Positions 7,995 through 15,582 of a stretch of 19,742 bases of DNA are shown piece after piece. The notes under the pieces are model-generated. The model ran no database searches. It was given only the letters and a program-made list of their open reading frames with translations, and had not been told where the DNA came from. The translations under genes and the position numbers were made by a program. Every line of letters begins with the position of its first letter. The first letter of the stretch is position 1. The stretch is from Chlorobiota bacterium (GTDB taxonomy: Bacteria; Bacteroidota; Ignavibacteria; SZUA-365; JAADGX01): positions 1 through 19,742 of the forward strand of contig JAADGX010000223.1 in assembly GCA_013152135.1 (NCBI GenBank), given 5' to 3'.

Positions 7995-8603
7995 TTATTC
8001 CAGATCAATATCGAACGAGGAAAAAGCACTCCGTAGATCATCCATACCGCGATATTGCACCGCATGCATTCCCCATTCCCGTGCTGCTTCAACATACGAT
8101 AAAATATCGTCAACATACAAGCAGTGTTCCGGTTTCACTCCCAGGCACAAGGCCCGGAACGCTTCCGGGGCGGGCTTTCGAGACCCTATCTCGTATGAAA
8201 AAACCAACCGTTCGAAGTGACGAAAAACTTCGGGATAATTCTTCATGCACCAGTCTATATGTAAATCATTGGTATTGGACAGCATGCGCAACTGGTACCT
8301 CTTTGCCAATAGGGGCAGGATTTCGATCAACTCCGTGTTGGGGGTGAATATATCGGACCATGCCTCCTTGAACGCATCGAAAGACAATTGCGCCCCTTTT
8401 CCATAGGCGTTCATTATTTCGCGGTAAAGCCTTCTCCCATCCAGTTCACCACTCTCGTTTCTAACCATGAGCGAAACAAAACGCGGGTCCCGGCACAGCC
8501 GTTCCGGATCTACCGCGAACGCTTCACCCAAACGCCGTGCAATCAGGACGTGATCGAAAAACAACAGGACGTTGCCTAAATCAAAACACAGAGTAGTAAT
8601 CAT
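7995..8603 (-). CDS. HAD-superfamily hydrolase, YihX-like (subfamily IA)
   Basis: The 202-residue protein carries all HAD motifs: motif I FDLGNV with nucleophile D8, motif II LSNTN with S109, motif III with K143 in SRKPAPEAF, and motif IV YVDD at 163-166. The DLGNV form with Gly at the +2 position matches the YihX branch, whose E. coli member removes phosphate from alpha-D-glucose 1-phosphate. A small helical cap lies at about 20-90. Substrate cannot be read from sequence. The open frame runs 125 codons further upstream to 8978, but that part is the intergenic region and overlaps the divergent kinase gene. The ATG at 8603 begins directly at motif I, as homologues do. No Shine-Dalgarno is seen. 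It is the first gene of the minus-strand run. Confidence 0.9.
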   Translation of the reverse strand: MITTLCFDLGNVLLFFDHVLIARRLGEAFAVDPERLCRDPRFVSLMVRNESGELDGRRLYREIMNAYGKGAQLSFDAFKEAWSDIFTPNTELIEILPLLAKRYQLRMLSNTNDLHIDWCMKNYPEVFRHFERLVFSYEIGSRKPAPEAFRALCLGVKPEHCLYVDDILSYVEAAREWGMHAVQYRGMDDLRSAFSSFDIDLE

Positions 8604-8642
8604 GTCACAATACGCACATTCTCTCAGAATCCATACCATGGC

Positions 8643-8672
8643 AATATACGGCATTCGAGGCGCCTCTTTCAT
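8643..8672 (-). promoter_or_regulatory. Possible promoter of the HAD gene in the divergent gap
   Basis: Minus-strand ATGAAA (8672-8667), 18 nt, then TATATT (8648-8643), 40 nt before the HAD ATG. The -10 hexamer is the same as in the two better promoters of this window; the -35 matches only four of six bases. The 223-nt gap 8604-8826 must also hold the promoter of the plus-strand kinase, but I see no good pair for it; a TATGAT lies in this gap without a matching -35. Confidence 0.35.
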
Positions 8673-8826
8673 GGATTGCGGTGTATCGAGAAAAGTCGGC
8701 ACGTTATGTACCGTAAAGTTATCTTTCGTGTTTATGATTTTTTCCCCACATTTCCAGACAGTGAGTTCATCATGAATTCTCCAGACCAAACACGATGATC
8801 GATAAGTATTCTGTGCGGTACGTTTC

Positions 8827-11800
8827 ATGACGTATTCTCTCTTCAAATCCCTGGCGTGCAGCATCCCTTTCCTTTTGCTTGCGGGTGCGCATGCACGGAC
8901 CATCGATCCTGACCGGGCATTGACACAATTCCCGCACCAGGTTTGGAAGGTCGAAGACGGTTTGCCGCAGAATTCCATCCAGGCAATTCTGCAAACACGT
9001 GACGGCTATATATGGCTCGGCACCCAGGAAGGACTTGTACGATTTGACGGCGTTCTTTTCACCGTTTTCAACAAGAGATCCGTCAAGGCGCTGAAGAGCA
9101 ACTACATTCTCACGCTCTTTGAAGACAGCCGCGGGAACCTGTGGATCGGCACAAACGGCGGCGGGTTGACCCGGTACAAAGGAAACCGGTTTCAAACGTT
9201 CACGCGCACCGATGGATTGAGTGGCAACATTGTTCTGGCCCTGACCGAAACACCCGATGGCGCACTGTGGATCGGGACGAAGTCCGGAGGTCTGTCCCGC
9301 TACAAAAACGGAGTGTTTACGACCTATCAACTCGGGAAGACACTATCCAAGCCTACTGTATTATCCCTCCACCGAGATACCCGCGGTACCCTTTGGATCG
9401 GTACTGATAAGGCCGGGCTCTACCGCCTTTCACAAGATCGCATCGAACTTTTCCCTGCGCCGTTGAAAGATTGTATGATCGTGGCACTTTGTGAAAGCCC
9501 GACCGGCAGCCTCTGGATCGGAACGTATGACCATGGACTTTTCGAATTGACGATCAATCGTCCGGATACGATTCTTGAAAAGATCGCGATCCAGGATATT
9601 CACGTACTAAGTTTGTTAAAAGACAAAGCGGACGTTCTTTGGATCGGTACTGATGGCAAGGGGTTGATTCGGTACCGGAACGGAGTCTTCGACAGCTATA
9701 CTTCGAGCGAGGGCCTGTCAAATAACGTCGTCCTTTCAATCTTCGAGGACCGGGAAGGCAGCCTCTGGATCGGAACCAACAGTGGCGGATTGAACCGGCT
9801 GAAAGAAGGGAAATTCCTGGCCTACTCCAGCCGGGAGGGGCTGTCGAGCGATTTCTGTAACGTCGTGCTGGAGGACAGCCGTGGCCGTTTATGGATAGGC
9901 ACAGAGAACGGGTTGAATATTCTCGAGCACGGTGTGATAAAAACCATTGCCATCGGCAACGGATTGCGCGGGACACGCATTCTTTCCCTCTGCGAAGATA
10001 CTCGCGGCGCTTTGTGGATCGGAACGAACGGGAGCGGGTTGATACGATTCAACAAAGGCGTTTTCAAAACATTCACGACTGCGGACGGTCTGACCAGTGA
10101 CATCGTTCTTTCCATCCTACAAGACTATCACGGCGACTTGTGGGTCGGAACAACAAACGGGGGCTTGACGCGCTATCACAACGGTCGTTTTACACCATAC
10201 AAAATCGGAAATGGCGAGTTCGACGACGACGTTTGGGCGCTCCATGAAGACAAGCAGCGCAGGTTGTGGATTGGCACAAACGGCAGCGGACTTGTTCAAT
10301 ATCAAAACGGTCGTTTCAATGCCTTGACCACAAGTGATGGTCTTTCGAACGATCACGTACTCTGTCTTTACGACGATGCCGATGGAAATTTATGGATCGG
10401 GACATCCGGTGGAGGGCTTAATCGCTACCGAGATGGGGTCTTTACCTCCTACACCACGGAACAGGGTTTATTCAACGACGTTATCTACGCCATCCTGGAA
10501 GACCACGAGGGGAAACTGTGGATGAGCAGCAACATGGGGGTTTTCTCGGTCCGGAAAACAGATTTGGCCCTGTTCGATAAGGGAAAACTCGACGAGATCC
10601 CGTGTACGTCCTACGGTATAGAAGACGGCATGCGAAGTCGCGAATGCAACGGGGGAAACCAGCCTGCAGGTTGGAAAGCACGCAACGGTGTTTTGTGGTT
10701 CGCCACGATCGAGGGTGTCGCAGGCATTGATCCGGCCAACATCCCGATGAATACCTGTCCTCCTATGCTCGCCCTGGAACAGGTATTTATCAACGGCTCC
10801 CCGGTCGACCCGCACAAACCAATAACACTGCCCGCCGGTTCGGGCGATCTGGAATTTCATTACGCCGCGTTAAGCTTCTTGAACCCTTCGAAGGTACGAT
10901 ACGCTTACATGCTCGAAGGATTCGACGATGGATGGGTGCAGGCCCAGGATCGCCGCATAGCATACTACACGAACATCCCTCCCGGCGAATACGTTTTCAA
11001 GGTCAAGGCGCGCAACGAGGATGGTGTTCAAAGCCGGAAGTCGGCGATCCTTTCGTTCTATCTTGAGCCGCCGTTTTATCAAAAATGGTGGTTCTTCACC
11101 ATCTTCGGACTTGCCGTCGGATTTACCGGCCTGGCAGGGTATCGTATCCGCATCCGGACATTGATAAACCGTACGGAAGCGCTGGAACGCACCGTGTCCG
11201 AACGCACCGCTGAAATCGAGCGCGCGTACTCAAGACTTGAAGAACTCAACAACCAGTTGGAAATGCGCGTTCGCGAGAGAACGCTGGAATTGGAAAAAGA
11301 GAAAAACAAATTGGCGCAAGCCGAGGAGCGGTTCCGCACTTCGGTGGAAACGCTGCTTGATGGTTTCGCTATTTTCTCAGCGATACGAGATGACAATGGA
11401 AACATCGTGGACTTCCGTTATGAGTACATCAACACTGCGGGGTGCAGGCTCTTTCGGCTGTTGCGTGAGAATGTCATCGGCAATACTCTGCTGAACATGA
11501 AACCGGAGCCCCTTGACCAACAGATGTTCCCACAATACGTCAGCGTCGTTGAAACCGGGATCCACTTCAATACCGAATTGCGTCGCAAATCGACCACCGG
11601 AAAGAAATCCGGCGATATCAACATGGACATCGATATTCGCGCGTCGAAATTCGGAGACGGTCTCGTTGTGACGTGGCGTGATATCAGTGAACGAAAAGAG
11701 GCGGAGGAACGAATCACAAGATCCACGTCCCAACTGCGGACACTCACGCGACGCCTGGCGGAAATGGAGGAAACGGAACGAAAACAGCTTGCCAGCGAAT

Positions 11801-12387
11801 TACACGACCGGGTCAGCCAAAGCTTAACGGCTTTGAACATCAACCTCAATTTGATTCACAATCAGATTTCCGGCTTTGCCACAAAACAGGTCCTCGATCG
11901 CATGAACGATGCTCTTGAACTGGTTGAAGAAACGACCCGGCGCATTCGCAACTTGATGTCGGACTTGCGCCCGCAGGTCCTGGATGATTACGGGTTGATG
12001 GCCGCCCTGCGCTGGTATTGCGAACAATTCTCTCTTCGTACGGGGATTGTCGTACACCTGGAAGGATTGGAACCGCATCCGAGGCTTCAGCCCGCGACGG
12101 AAACCGCCCTGTTTCGTATCACGCAGGAAGCGCTTACCAATGTTGCCCGGCACGCACACGCAAAAACCGCCACCGTTCGCGTGGATGACAGGGGAAACCG
12201 CCTCCATTTGCACATCGTTGATGACGGGTGCGGATTTGATCCAGCATCACCGCCAAAAAGCGAGAACCGGCCTCGCTGGGGATTAATCATTATGCAGGAG
12301 CGTGCTCTTGCCGTTGGGGGGATCCTGCAAATCAACTCCATACCGGGCCAAGGAACAACCATCCTCGTTATAGTGGAAAAGAAATGA
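8827..12387 (+). CDS. Periplasmic-propeller sensor histidine kinase (NarL-type)
   Basis: The 1186-residue membrane kinase begins with a signal peptide (cleavage near AHA, residue 23). A periplasmic sensor of 14 'two-component regulator propeller' blades (residues about 45-630) and a Y_Y_Y domain (about 675-747) follow. Next are one transmembrane helix (about 754-773), a coiled coil (about 780-835) and a PAS-like domain ending VTWRDISERKEAEERI (to about 962). The HisKA_3 helix has the phospho-acceptor H993 in ELHDRVSQSL. The ATPase has N box N1105 in EALTNVARHA, G1 box DDGCGFD at 1132-1138 and WGLIIMQERA at 1151-1160. Fourteen blades plus Y_Y_Y is the sensor layout of Bacteroides hybrid two-component systems that detect glycans, but here there is no fused receiver or AraC output; the partner regulator is the next gene, 1 nt away. 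Ligand unknown. Confidence 0.95.
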   Translation: MTYSLFKSLACSIPFLLLAGAHARTIDPDRALTQFPHQVWKVEDGLPQNSIQAILQTRDGYIWLGTQEGLVRFDGVLFTVFNKRSVKALKSNYILTLFEDSRGNLWIGTNGGGLTRYKGNRFQTFTRTDGLSGNIVLALTETPDGALWIGTKSGGLSRYKNGVFTTYQLGKTLSKPTVLSLHRDTRGTLWIGTDKAGLYRLSQDRIELFPAPLKDCMIVALCESPTGSLWIGTYDHGLFELTINRPDTILEKIAIQDIHVLSLLKDKADVLWIGTDGKGLIRYRNGVFDSYTSSEGLSNNVVLSIFEDREGSLWIGTNSGGLNRLKEGKFLAYSSREGLSSDFCNVVLEDSRGRLWIGTENGLNILEHGVIKTIAIGNGLRGTRILSLCEDTRGALWIGTNGSGLIRFNKGVFKTFTTADGLTSDIVLSILQDYHGDLWVGTTNGGLTRYHNGRFTPYKIGNGEFDDDVWALHEDKQRRLWIGTNGSGLVQYQNGRFNALTTSDGLSNDHVLCLYDDADGNLWIGTSGGGLNRYRDGVFTSYTTEQGLFNDVIYAILEDHEGKLWMSSNMGVFSVRKTDLALFDKGKLDEIPCTSYGIEDGMRSRECNGGNQPAGWKARNGVLWFATIEGVAGIDPANIPMNTCPPMLALEQVFINGSPVDPHKPITLPAGSGDLEFHYAALSFLNPSKVRYAYMLEGFDDGWVQAQDRRIAYYTNIPPGEYVFKVKARNEDGVQSRKSAILSFYLEPPFYQKWWFFTIFGLAVGFTGLAGYRIRIRTLINRTEALERTVSERTAEIERAYSRLEELNNQLEMRVRERTLELEKEKNKLAQAEERFRTSVETLLDGFAIFSAIRDDNGNIVDFRYEYINTAGCRLFRLLRENVIGNTLLNMKPEPLDQQMFPQYVSVVETGIHFNTELRRKSTTGKKSGDINMDIDIRASKFGDGLVVTWRDISERKEAEERITRSTSQLRTLTRRLAEMEETERKQLASELHDRVSQSLTALNINLNLIHNQISGFATKQVLDRMNDALELVEETTRRIRNLMSDLRPQVLDDYGLMAALRWYCEQFSLRTGIVVHLEGLEPHPRLQPATETALFRITQEALTNVARHAHAKTATVRVDDRGNRLHLHIVDDGCGFDPASPPKSENRPRWGLIIMQERALAVGGILQINSIPGQGTTILVIVEKK
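8959..10716 (+). repeat. Fourteen tandem propeller blades, period about 42 codons
   Basis: The blade motif L-W-I-G-T recurs with its Trp at residues 63, 106, 148, 190, 230, 272, 314, 356, 398, 439, 481, 523, 565 and 624 of the kinase. Spacing is 40-43 residues, except the last, which is 59. The DNA shows the same roughly 126-nt rhythm (TGGATCGG cores). Fourteen blades fit two seven-bladed propellers. Blades 13 (LWMSS) and 14 (LWFAT) have lost the consensus, as is common at the Y_Y_Y-proximal end. Confidence 0.9.
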
Positions 12388-12388
12388 G

Positions 12389-13039
12389 ATGACCATCACC
12401 GTTTTCATTGCCGATGACCACGCCGTGCTTCGTGACGGGCTGCGCGCCCTCCTTGAAGCAACCGGTGATATCGAAGTAATCGGCGAAGCGGAAAACGGCA
12501 GAGATGCCGTTCGATTCGTTGAAGAGCATCAGCCGGATGTCGCCTTGATGGACATCAGCATGCCGGAGCTGAACGGTATTGAAGCAACCAAGCAAATCAC
12601 GAAAAACGTTGCCCGCACCAGAGTTGTTATGCTTTCGATGCATGAAGACCCCGAATACGTTTTCCGAGCTTTCCAGGCGGGCGCCTCTGGTTACCTGTTA
12701 AAGGAATCCGCCGGGCGTGACGTGGTCGCAGCGGTACGGGAGGCGGCAAGTGGTAAAACGTACGTCAGCAAACCCATTGCGGACATGCTTATCTCGACCA
12801 CGCAAGCGAAGAAGCCACAGGACGAGAGTAGTCCGCTGGAATGCCTGACACTTCGTGAACGGGAGATCCTTCAAATGGTTGTTGAAGGGAACTCGAATAG
12901 GGATATCTCCAAGGCCCTCTCCATATCGGTGCGCAGTGTAGAAACATATCGCAGCCGCATTATGCAAAAGCTCGGTGTTTACAACGTGCCCGATCTGGTG
13001 AAGCTTGCCATTCGCCACGGCATAACCTCCGTGAATTGA
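12389..13039 (+). CDS. NarL/FixJ-family response regulator
   Basis: The 216-residue regulator has a receiver domain (1-120) with the acidic pair D9-D10, phospho-acceptor D55 in LMDISMP, switch residue S83 and K105 in YLLKES. A LuxR-type helix-turn-helix follows at about 153-206 (LTLREREILQMVVEGNSNRDIS... SVRSVETYRSRIMQKLGV). Its start lies 1 nt after the kinase stop, and HisKA_3 kinases characteristically pair with NarL-type regulators, so it is almost certainly the cognate partner. Target genes are unknown; no obvious inverted-repeat binding site was found near the kinase or the HAD gene. All key residues for phosphorylation are intact. Confidence 0.96.
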   Translation: MTITVFIADDHAVLRDGLRALLEATGDIEVIGEAENGRDAVRFVEEHQPDVALMDISMPELNGIEATKQITKNVARTRVVMLSMHEDPEYVFRAFQAGASGYLLKESAGRDVVAAVREAASGKTYVSKPIADMLISTTQAKKPQDESSPLECLTLREREILQMVVEGNSNRDISKALSISVRSVETYRSRIMQKLGVYNVPDLVKLAIRHGITSVN

Positions 13040-13105
13040 ATCCGCGGAGGTCGCCACTTCTTTGCCTCCTTATCAAGTGAAAACCGATGGACGCTCTTAT
13101 TGTAA

Positions 13106-13134
13106 TTGACAATAACGTTACCCCTTTCTATATT
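13106..13134 (+). promoter_or_regulatory. Near-consensus sigma70 promoter for the HNH gene
   Basis: TTGACA (13106-13111), exactly 17 nt, then TATATT (13129-13134). This is a perfect -35 and a five-of-six -10 with optimal spacing, the best promoter-like site I found. Transcription should start near 13141, giving a leader that contains the hairpin at 13146-13165, a six-codon open frame (13173-13193) and the AAAGGAG at 13192-13198. It lies 67 nt after the response-regulator stop, so the HNH gene is not dependent on the kinase operon. Confidence 0.75.
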
Positions 13135-13145
13135 ATGAAATTAAG

Positions 13146-13165
13146 GCTTCCGCGAGCGCGGGAGC
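13146..13165 (+). promoter_or_regulatory. Leader hairpin of the HNH transcript
   Basis: GCTTCCGC-GAGC-GCGGGAGC folds into an 8-bp stem with one U-G wobble and a GAGC tetraloop. It starts only a few nucleotides after the predicted transcription start. Its 3' arm contains GGGAG, which would otherwise act as a Shine-Dalgarno for the short frame starting ATG at 13173. It has no T-run, so it is not a simple terminator; it may stabilise the mRNA end or modulate initiation. Confidence 0.4.
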
Positions 13166-13193
13166 GTACATCATGTGTGAACAAAGCAAATAA

Positions 13194-13286
13194 AGGAGCA
13201 ACAACGCCTTCAGTTCCATAGTTTTCCACGAACGGTTCAACCCTCTCCAGGGCCGTGTACTCGTATTAAATCAGAGTTACGAGCCG
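13194..13286 (+). other. Coding-like 5' extension of the HNH gene without a start codon
   Basis: In the same frame as the HNH gene, immediately after a TAA at 13191, the codons read on without a stop. Just before the first ATG they give GRVLVLNQSYEP (13251-13286). This matches the conserved N terminus of this HNH family (VLVLNQ-x-YEP then VCNVQRAV), so it is probably translated. Yet there is no ATG, GTG or TTG between the TAA and 13287. AAAGGAG at 13192-13198 points to initiation near 13204-13208, where the in-frame codon is GCC. A rare start such as ATA at 13218, a recent mutation or a sequence error are all possible. Confidence 0.6.
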
Positions 13287-13748
13287 ATGATGGTCTGCAA
13301 CGTGCAGCGCGCCGTCATTCTGCTCTACCTCGGAAAAGCGGAAGTTGTCGCAACGTGTGACGGACAGACGATCCGGTCGGTGAACTCATCCATGCCGTTT
13401 CCTTCCATCGTCCGTCTCGCGCGCTTTGTACACCGTCCATGGAAGAAAATCATTCTCTCGCGGAAGAACATCCTGCGTCGAGACAATTACCAGTGCCAGT
13501 ATTGCGGGAAACGGACAACCGATTTGACCATCGACCACGTTATTCCCAAGGCCATGGGAGGCAAAGACACGTGGGAGAATCTCGTTACGGCATGCACCAA
13601 GTGCAATAATAAGAAGGGAAATCACAACCCGGATGATATCGGCATGCACCCGTTGCGTAAACCCCGCCGCCCCTCACATCTCCTGTTCATCCAGACCGCG
13701 ATCGGCGTCCCCGACGATCAATGGCGTCCTTACCTCTTCTTACAATGA
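13287..13748 (+). CDS. HNH endonuclease family protein
   Basis: From the first ATG the product has 153 residues. It carries an HNH/zinc-ribbon nuclease fold: CQYC at 70-73, the catalytic DHVIPKAMGG with H84 at 83-92, W-E-N-L at 96-99, and C103-x2-C106-N-N. This family is widespread in the Bacteroidota/Chlorobi lineage, near-universal in some groups, and its role is unknown; it is usually a solitary chromosomal gene rather than part of a mobile element. Conserved residues lie upstream of this ATG (see the entry at 13194-13286), so the true start is probably earlier. Strong promoter at 13106-13134, terminator directly downstream: a single-gene transcript. Confidence 0.85.
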   Translation: MMVCNVQRAVILLYLGKAEVVATCDGQTIRSVNSSMPFPSIVRLARFVHRPWKKIILSRKNILRRDNYQCQYCGKRTTDLTIDHVIPKAMGGKDTWENLVTACTKCNNKKGNHNPDDIGMHPLRKPRRPSHLLFIQTAIGVPDDQWRPYLFLQ

Positions 13749-13777
13749 GGGATAATGTTGGCTCTTGGACATCGACC

Positions 13778-13804
13778 GGGGAGGGATTTATTCCTCCTCT
13801 TTTT
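13778..13804 (+). terminator. Rho-independent terminator after the HNH gene
   Basis: GGGGAGG (13778-13784) pairs with CCTCCTC (13793-13799), with one G-U wobble, around the loop GATTTATT. The stem is followed directly by TTTTT (13800-13804). It begins 30 nt after the HNH stop and separates that gene from the trpS operon. The sequence just after it (TTTCTATCTTACG) resembles the -10 region of the other promoters here and may start the trpS transcript, but no -35 is visible. Confidence 0.75.
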
Positions 13805-13842
13805 CTATCTTACGCTGTATTGTATATCCAGCATCATTGGGC

Positions 13843-14835
13843 ATGACAACATACACGAAAAAGCGAATCCTCAGTGGGATGCGGCCCACTGGGAAACTCC
13901 ACCTCGGACACTGGACGGGAGCGCTGGAAAACTGGGTCCGTCTACAGGATACGTACAGCAATTTTCACCTGATCGCGGATTACCACGCTCTGACAACGAA
14001 TCCCGACACAAGCGACCTGGAACGAAACACCATCGACATGGTGATTGATTGGTTGGCCGGCGGCATCGATCCGACGCGGAGCCCCATCTTCCGGCAATCA
14101 CAAGTGAAAGAACACGCTGAATTATTCCTGCTCTTTTCCATGCTCATCACCAAGGCGCGGCTTGAACGAACCCCCGCCGTCAAAGACCAGGTGCGCGACC
14201 TCCACATCGAGTCGATTGTATACGGACACCTTGGATATCCCGTATTACAGGCGGCCGACATTCTCCTCTACAAGGGCGAGGTTGTCCCTGTTGGAGAGGA
14301 TCAGTTATCGCACATCGAAATCACTCGTGAGATTGCGCGACGGTTCAACAACCAGTACGGACAGGTCTTCCCCGAACCGGAACCCCTCCTGACATCATTC
14401 GCGCGTTTGCCAGGTTTGGATGGTATGGAGCGCAAGATGAGCAAGTCGCTTAACAACGCCATCTTGCTATCAGACCCGCCTGAGACAGTGGATCAAAAAC
14501 TCCGGAGAGCAGTGACCGACCCGGCAAAAGTGCGAAGGAACGATCCCGGTCATCCAGACATTTGCCTGGTTTTCAAATATCACCAGAAATTCAATCCGAC
14601 AGAGATTGAAGATATCCGCTCGGGATGTGAATCCGGAGACCTGGGGTGCGTCGATTGCAAGAAACGGTGCGCCGCAACGATCAACGAATTCTTAAGCCCT
14701 TTCCACGAACGCAGAGCGATGTACGTGTCTGATACTGGCCGGGTTATGGACATTCTTCGGGATGGGGAAAAACGCGCCGCCGCGGAAGCGCGGAAAACCA
14801 TGGACGAAGTTCACCGGGTCATGAAGCTGGGATAA
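13843..14835 (+). CDS. trpS: Tryptophanyl-tRNA synthetase
   Basis: TrpRS charges tRNA-Trp. The 330-residue class I synthetase has the HIGH-type motif HLGH at 20-23 (PTGKLHLGHWTGAL) and KMSKS at 198-202. The frame extends 26 codons upstream to 13765, but that part overlaps the terminator. The ATG at 13843 gives the family's usual short lead into RILSGMRPTG. Unusual feature: cysteines C241, C262, C269 and C272 (C-x20-C-x6-C-x2-C), plus C276, sit in the C-terminal anticodon-binding region. This closely resembles the C-x22-C-x6-C-x2-C motif that binds a 4Fe-4S cluster in Thermotoga maritima TrpRS. It is the first gene of a compact run; scpA starts 3 nt after its stop. Confidence 0.98.
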   Translation: MTTYTKKRILSGMRPTGKLHLGHWTGALENWVRLQDTYSNFHLIADYHALTTNPDTSDLERNTIDMVIDWLAGGIDPTRSPIFRQSQVKEHAELFLLFSMLITKARLERTPAVKDQVRDLHIESIVYGHLGYPVLQAADILLYKGEVVPVGEDQLSHIEITREIARRFNNQYGQVFPEPEPLLTSFARLPGLDGMERKMSKSLNNAILLSDPPETVDQKLRRAVTDPAKVRRNDPGHPDICLVFKYHQKFNPTEIEDIRSGCESGDLGCVDCKKRCAATINEFLSPFHERRAMYVSDTGRVMDILRDGEKRAAAEARKTMDEVHRVMKLG

Positions 14836-14838
14836 TCG

Positions 14839-15582
14839 ATGGCAACCTACAAGGTAAAAGTTCCAAACTTCGAAGGCCCCCTCGACTTGCTTTTGTTCTT
14901 CATCAAGCGGGACGAACTGGATATCTATGACATTCCCATTGCGCATATCACCAAAGAATTCCTCGAATACATCCATCTCATGAAGATGCTGGACCTTGAA
15001 CTCGCGGGCGAGTTCATTGTCATGGCATCAATCCTGATGCAGATCAAAGTCCGGATGCTTCTTCCCAAGTCGAAAATTGACGAAGACGACGAGGAAGAAG
15101 CGGAAGACCCCCGCACGGAACTCGTTCGACGGCTGCTCGAATACAAGCGATACAAGGAAGTGGCGCAACAAATGCGAGGACTGGAAGAAGAACAGCGACG
15201 ACGTTTTTTCCGGCGGTATTTCAAAAGCGACGTTCGACTCCAGGAAGAGCTGAGCGAAGGTGAGATCCTTAAAGACGTCACCATGTACGACCTCATCCGG
15301 GCGTTCAGGCGCGCGCTCCAGAACGTTCCCCGGACCACTCCCCATACGGTGGAGGAAATTCCGTACACGATAGAGGAACAGGGACGAATCATCATGCAAA
15401 AATTCGAAAACCGGGATGAATTCAGTTTCGATGAACTCATGATGGAATTGCCGGACAAAGTCGCTATCGTGGTTACATTCGTCGCCTTGCTGGAACTCAT
15501 GAGGGCCCAATCCGTGATGATACGAAACCACACCGTTTTCAACTCTTTCGTCATCGTAAAACGGGAAACTACGACTGCATGA
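14839..15582 (+). CDS. scpA: Segregation and condensation protein A (kleisin)
   Basis: ScpA is the kleisin subunit that bridges SMC heads and, with ScpB, compacts and separates chromosomes. The 247 residues are the normal length. The family N terminus is clear (VPNFEGPLDLLLFFIKRDELDIYDIPI), followed by FLEYI..., LELAGEFIVMASILMQIKVRMLLPK, an acidic linker at about 76-92, and a C-terminal winged helix (EFSFDELMMELPDKVAIVVTFVALLEL). It starts 3 nt after trpS, and its stop overlaps the scpB start as ATGA. The trpS-scpA-scpB-rluB order is a known conserved arrangement in several bacterial groups. Confidence 0.97.
   Translation: MATYKVKVPNFEGPLDLLLFFIKRDELDIYDIPIAHITKEFLEYIHLMKMLDLELAGEFIVMASILMQIKVRMLLPKSKIDEDDEEEAEDPRTELVRRLLEYKRYKEVAQQMRGLEEEQRRRFFRRYFKSDVRLQEELSEGEILKDVTMYDLIRAFRRALQNVPRTTPHTVEEIPYTIEEQGRIIMQKFENRDEFSFDELMMELPDKVAIVVTFVALLELMRAQSVMIRNHTVFNSFVIVKRETTTA

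Noticed and set aside
8657..8666. Perfect 10-nt palindrome GAGGCGCCTC in the divergent gap
   Set aside because: Palindromes of this length are expected about twenty times by chance in a window of this size, and no second copy was seen nearby.
8827..8859. Lipobox (SLAC) at the N terminus of the kinase
   Set aside because: Only ten residues precede the Cys, the lipobox match is poor, and a standard signal-peptide site at residue 23 fits better.
8604..8978. 125-codon upstream extension of the HAD frame
   Set aside because: It overlaps the divergent kinase signal peptide and intergenic DNA, and the HAD fold begins at the ATG at 8603.
13041..13075. Possible terminator after the response regulator (GGAGG...CCTCC)
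   Set aside because: Only a 5-bp stem with a 14-nt loop and no T-run; too weak to call.
13287..13748. HNH protein as a homing endonuclease or defence nuclease
   Set aside because: No intron, intein, repeats, methyltransferase or other defence gene nearby; the family is a stable solitary chromosomal gene in this lineage.
13765..13842. 26-codon upstream extension of trpS
   Set aside because: It covers the terminator hairpin and has no TrpRS similarity.
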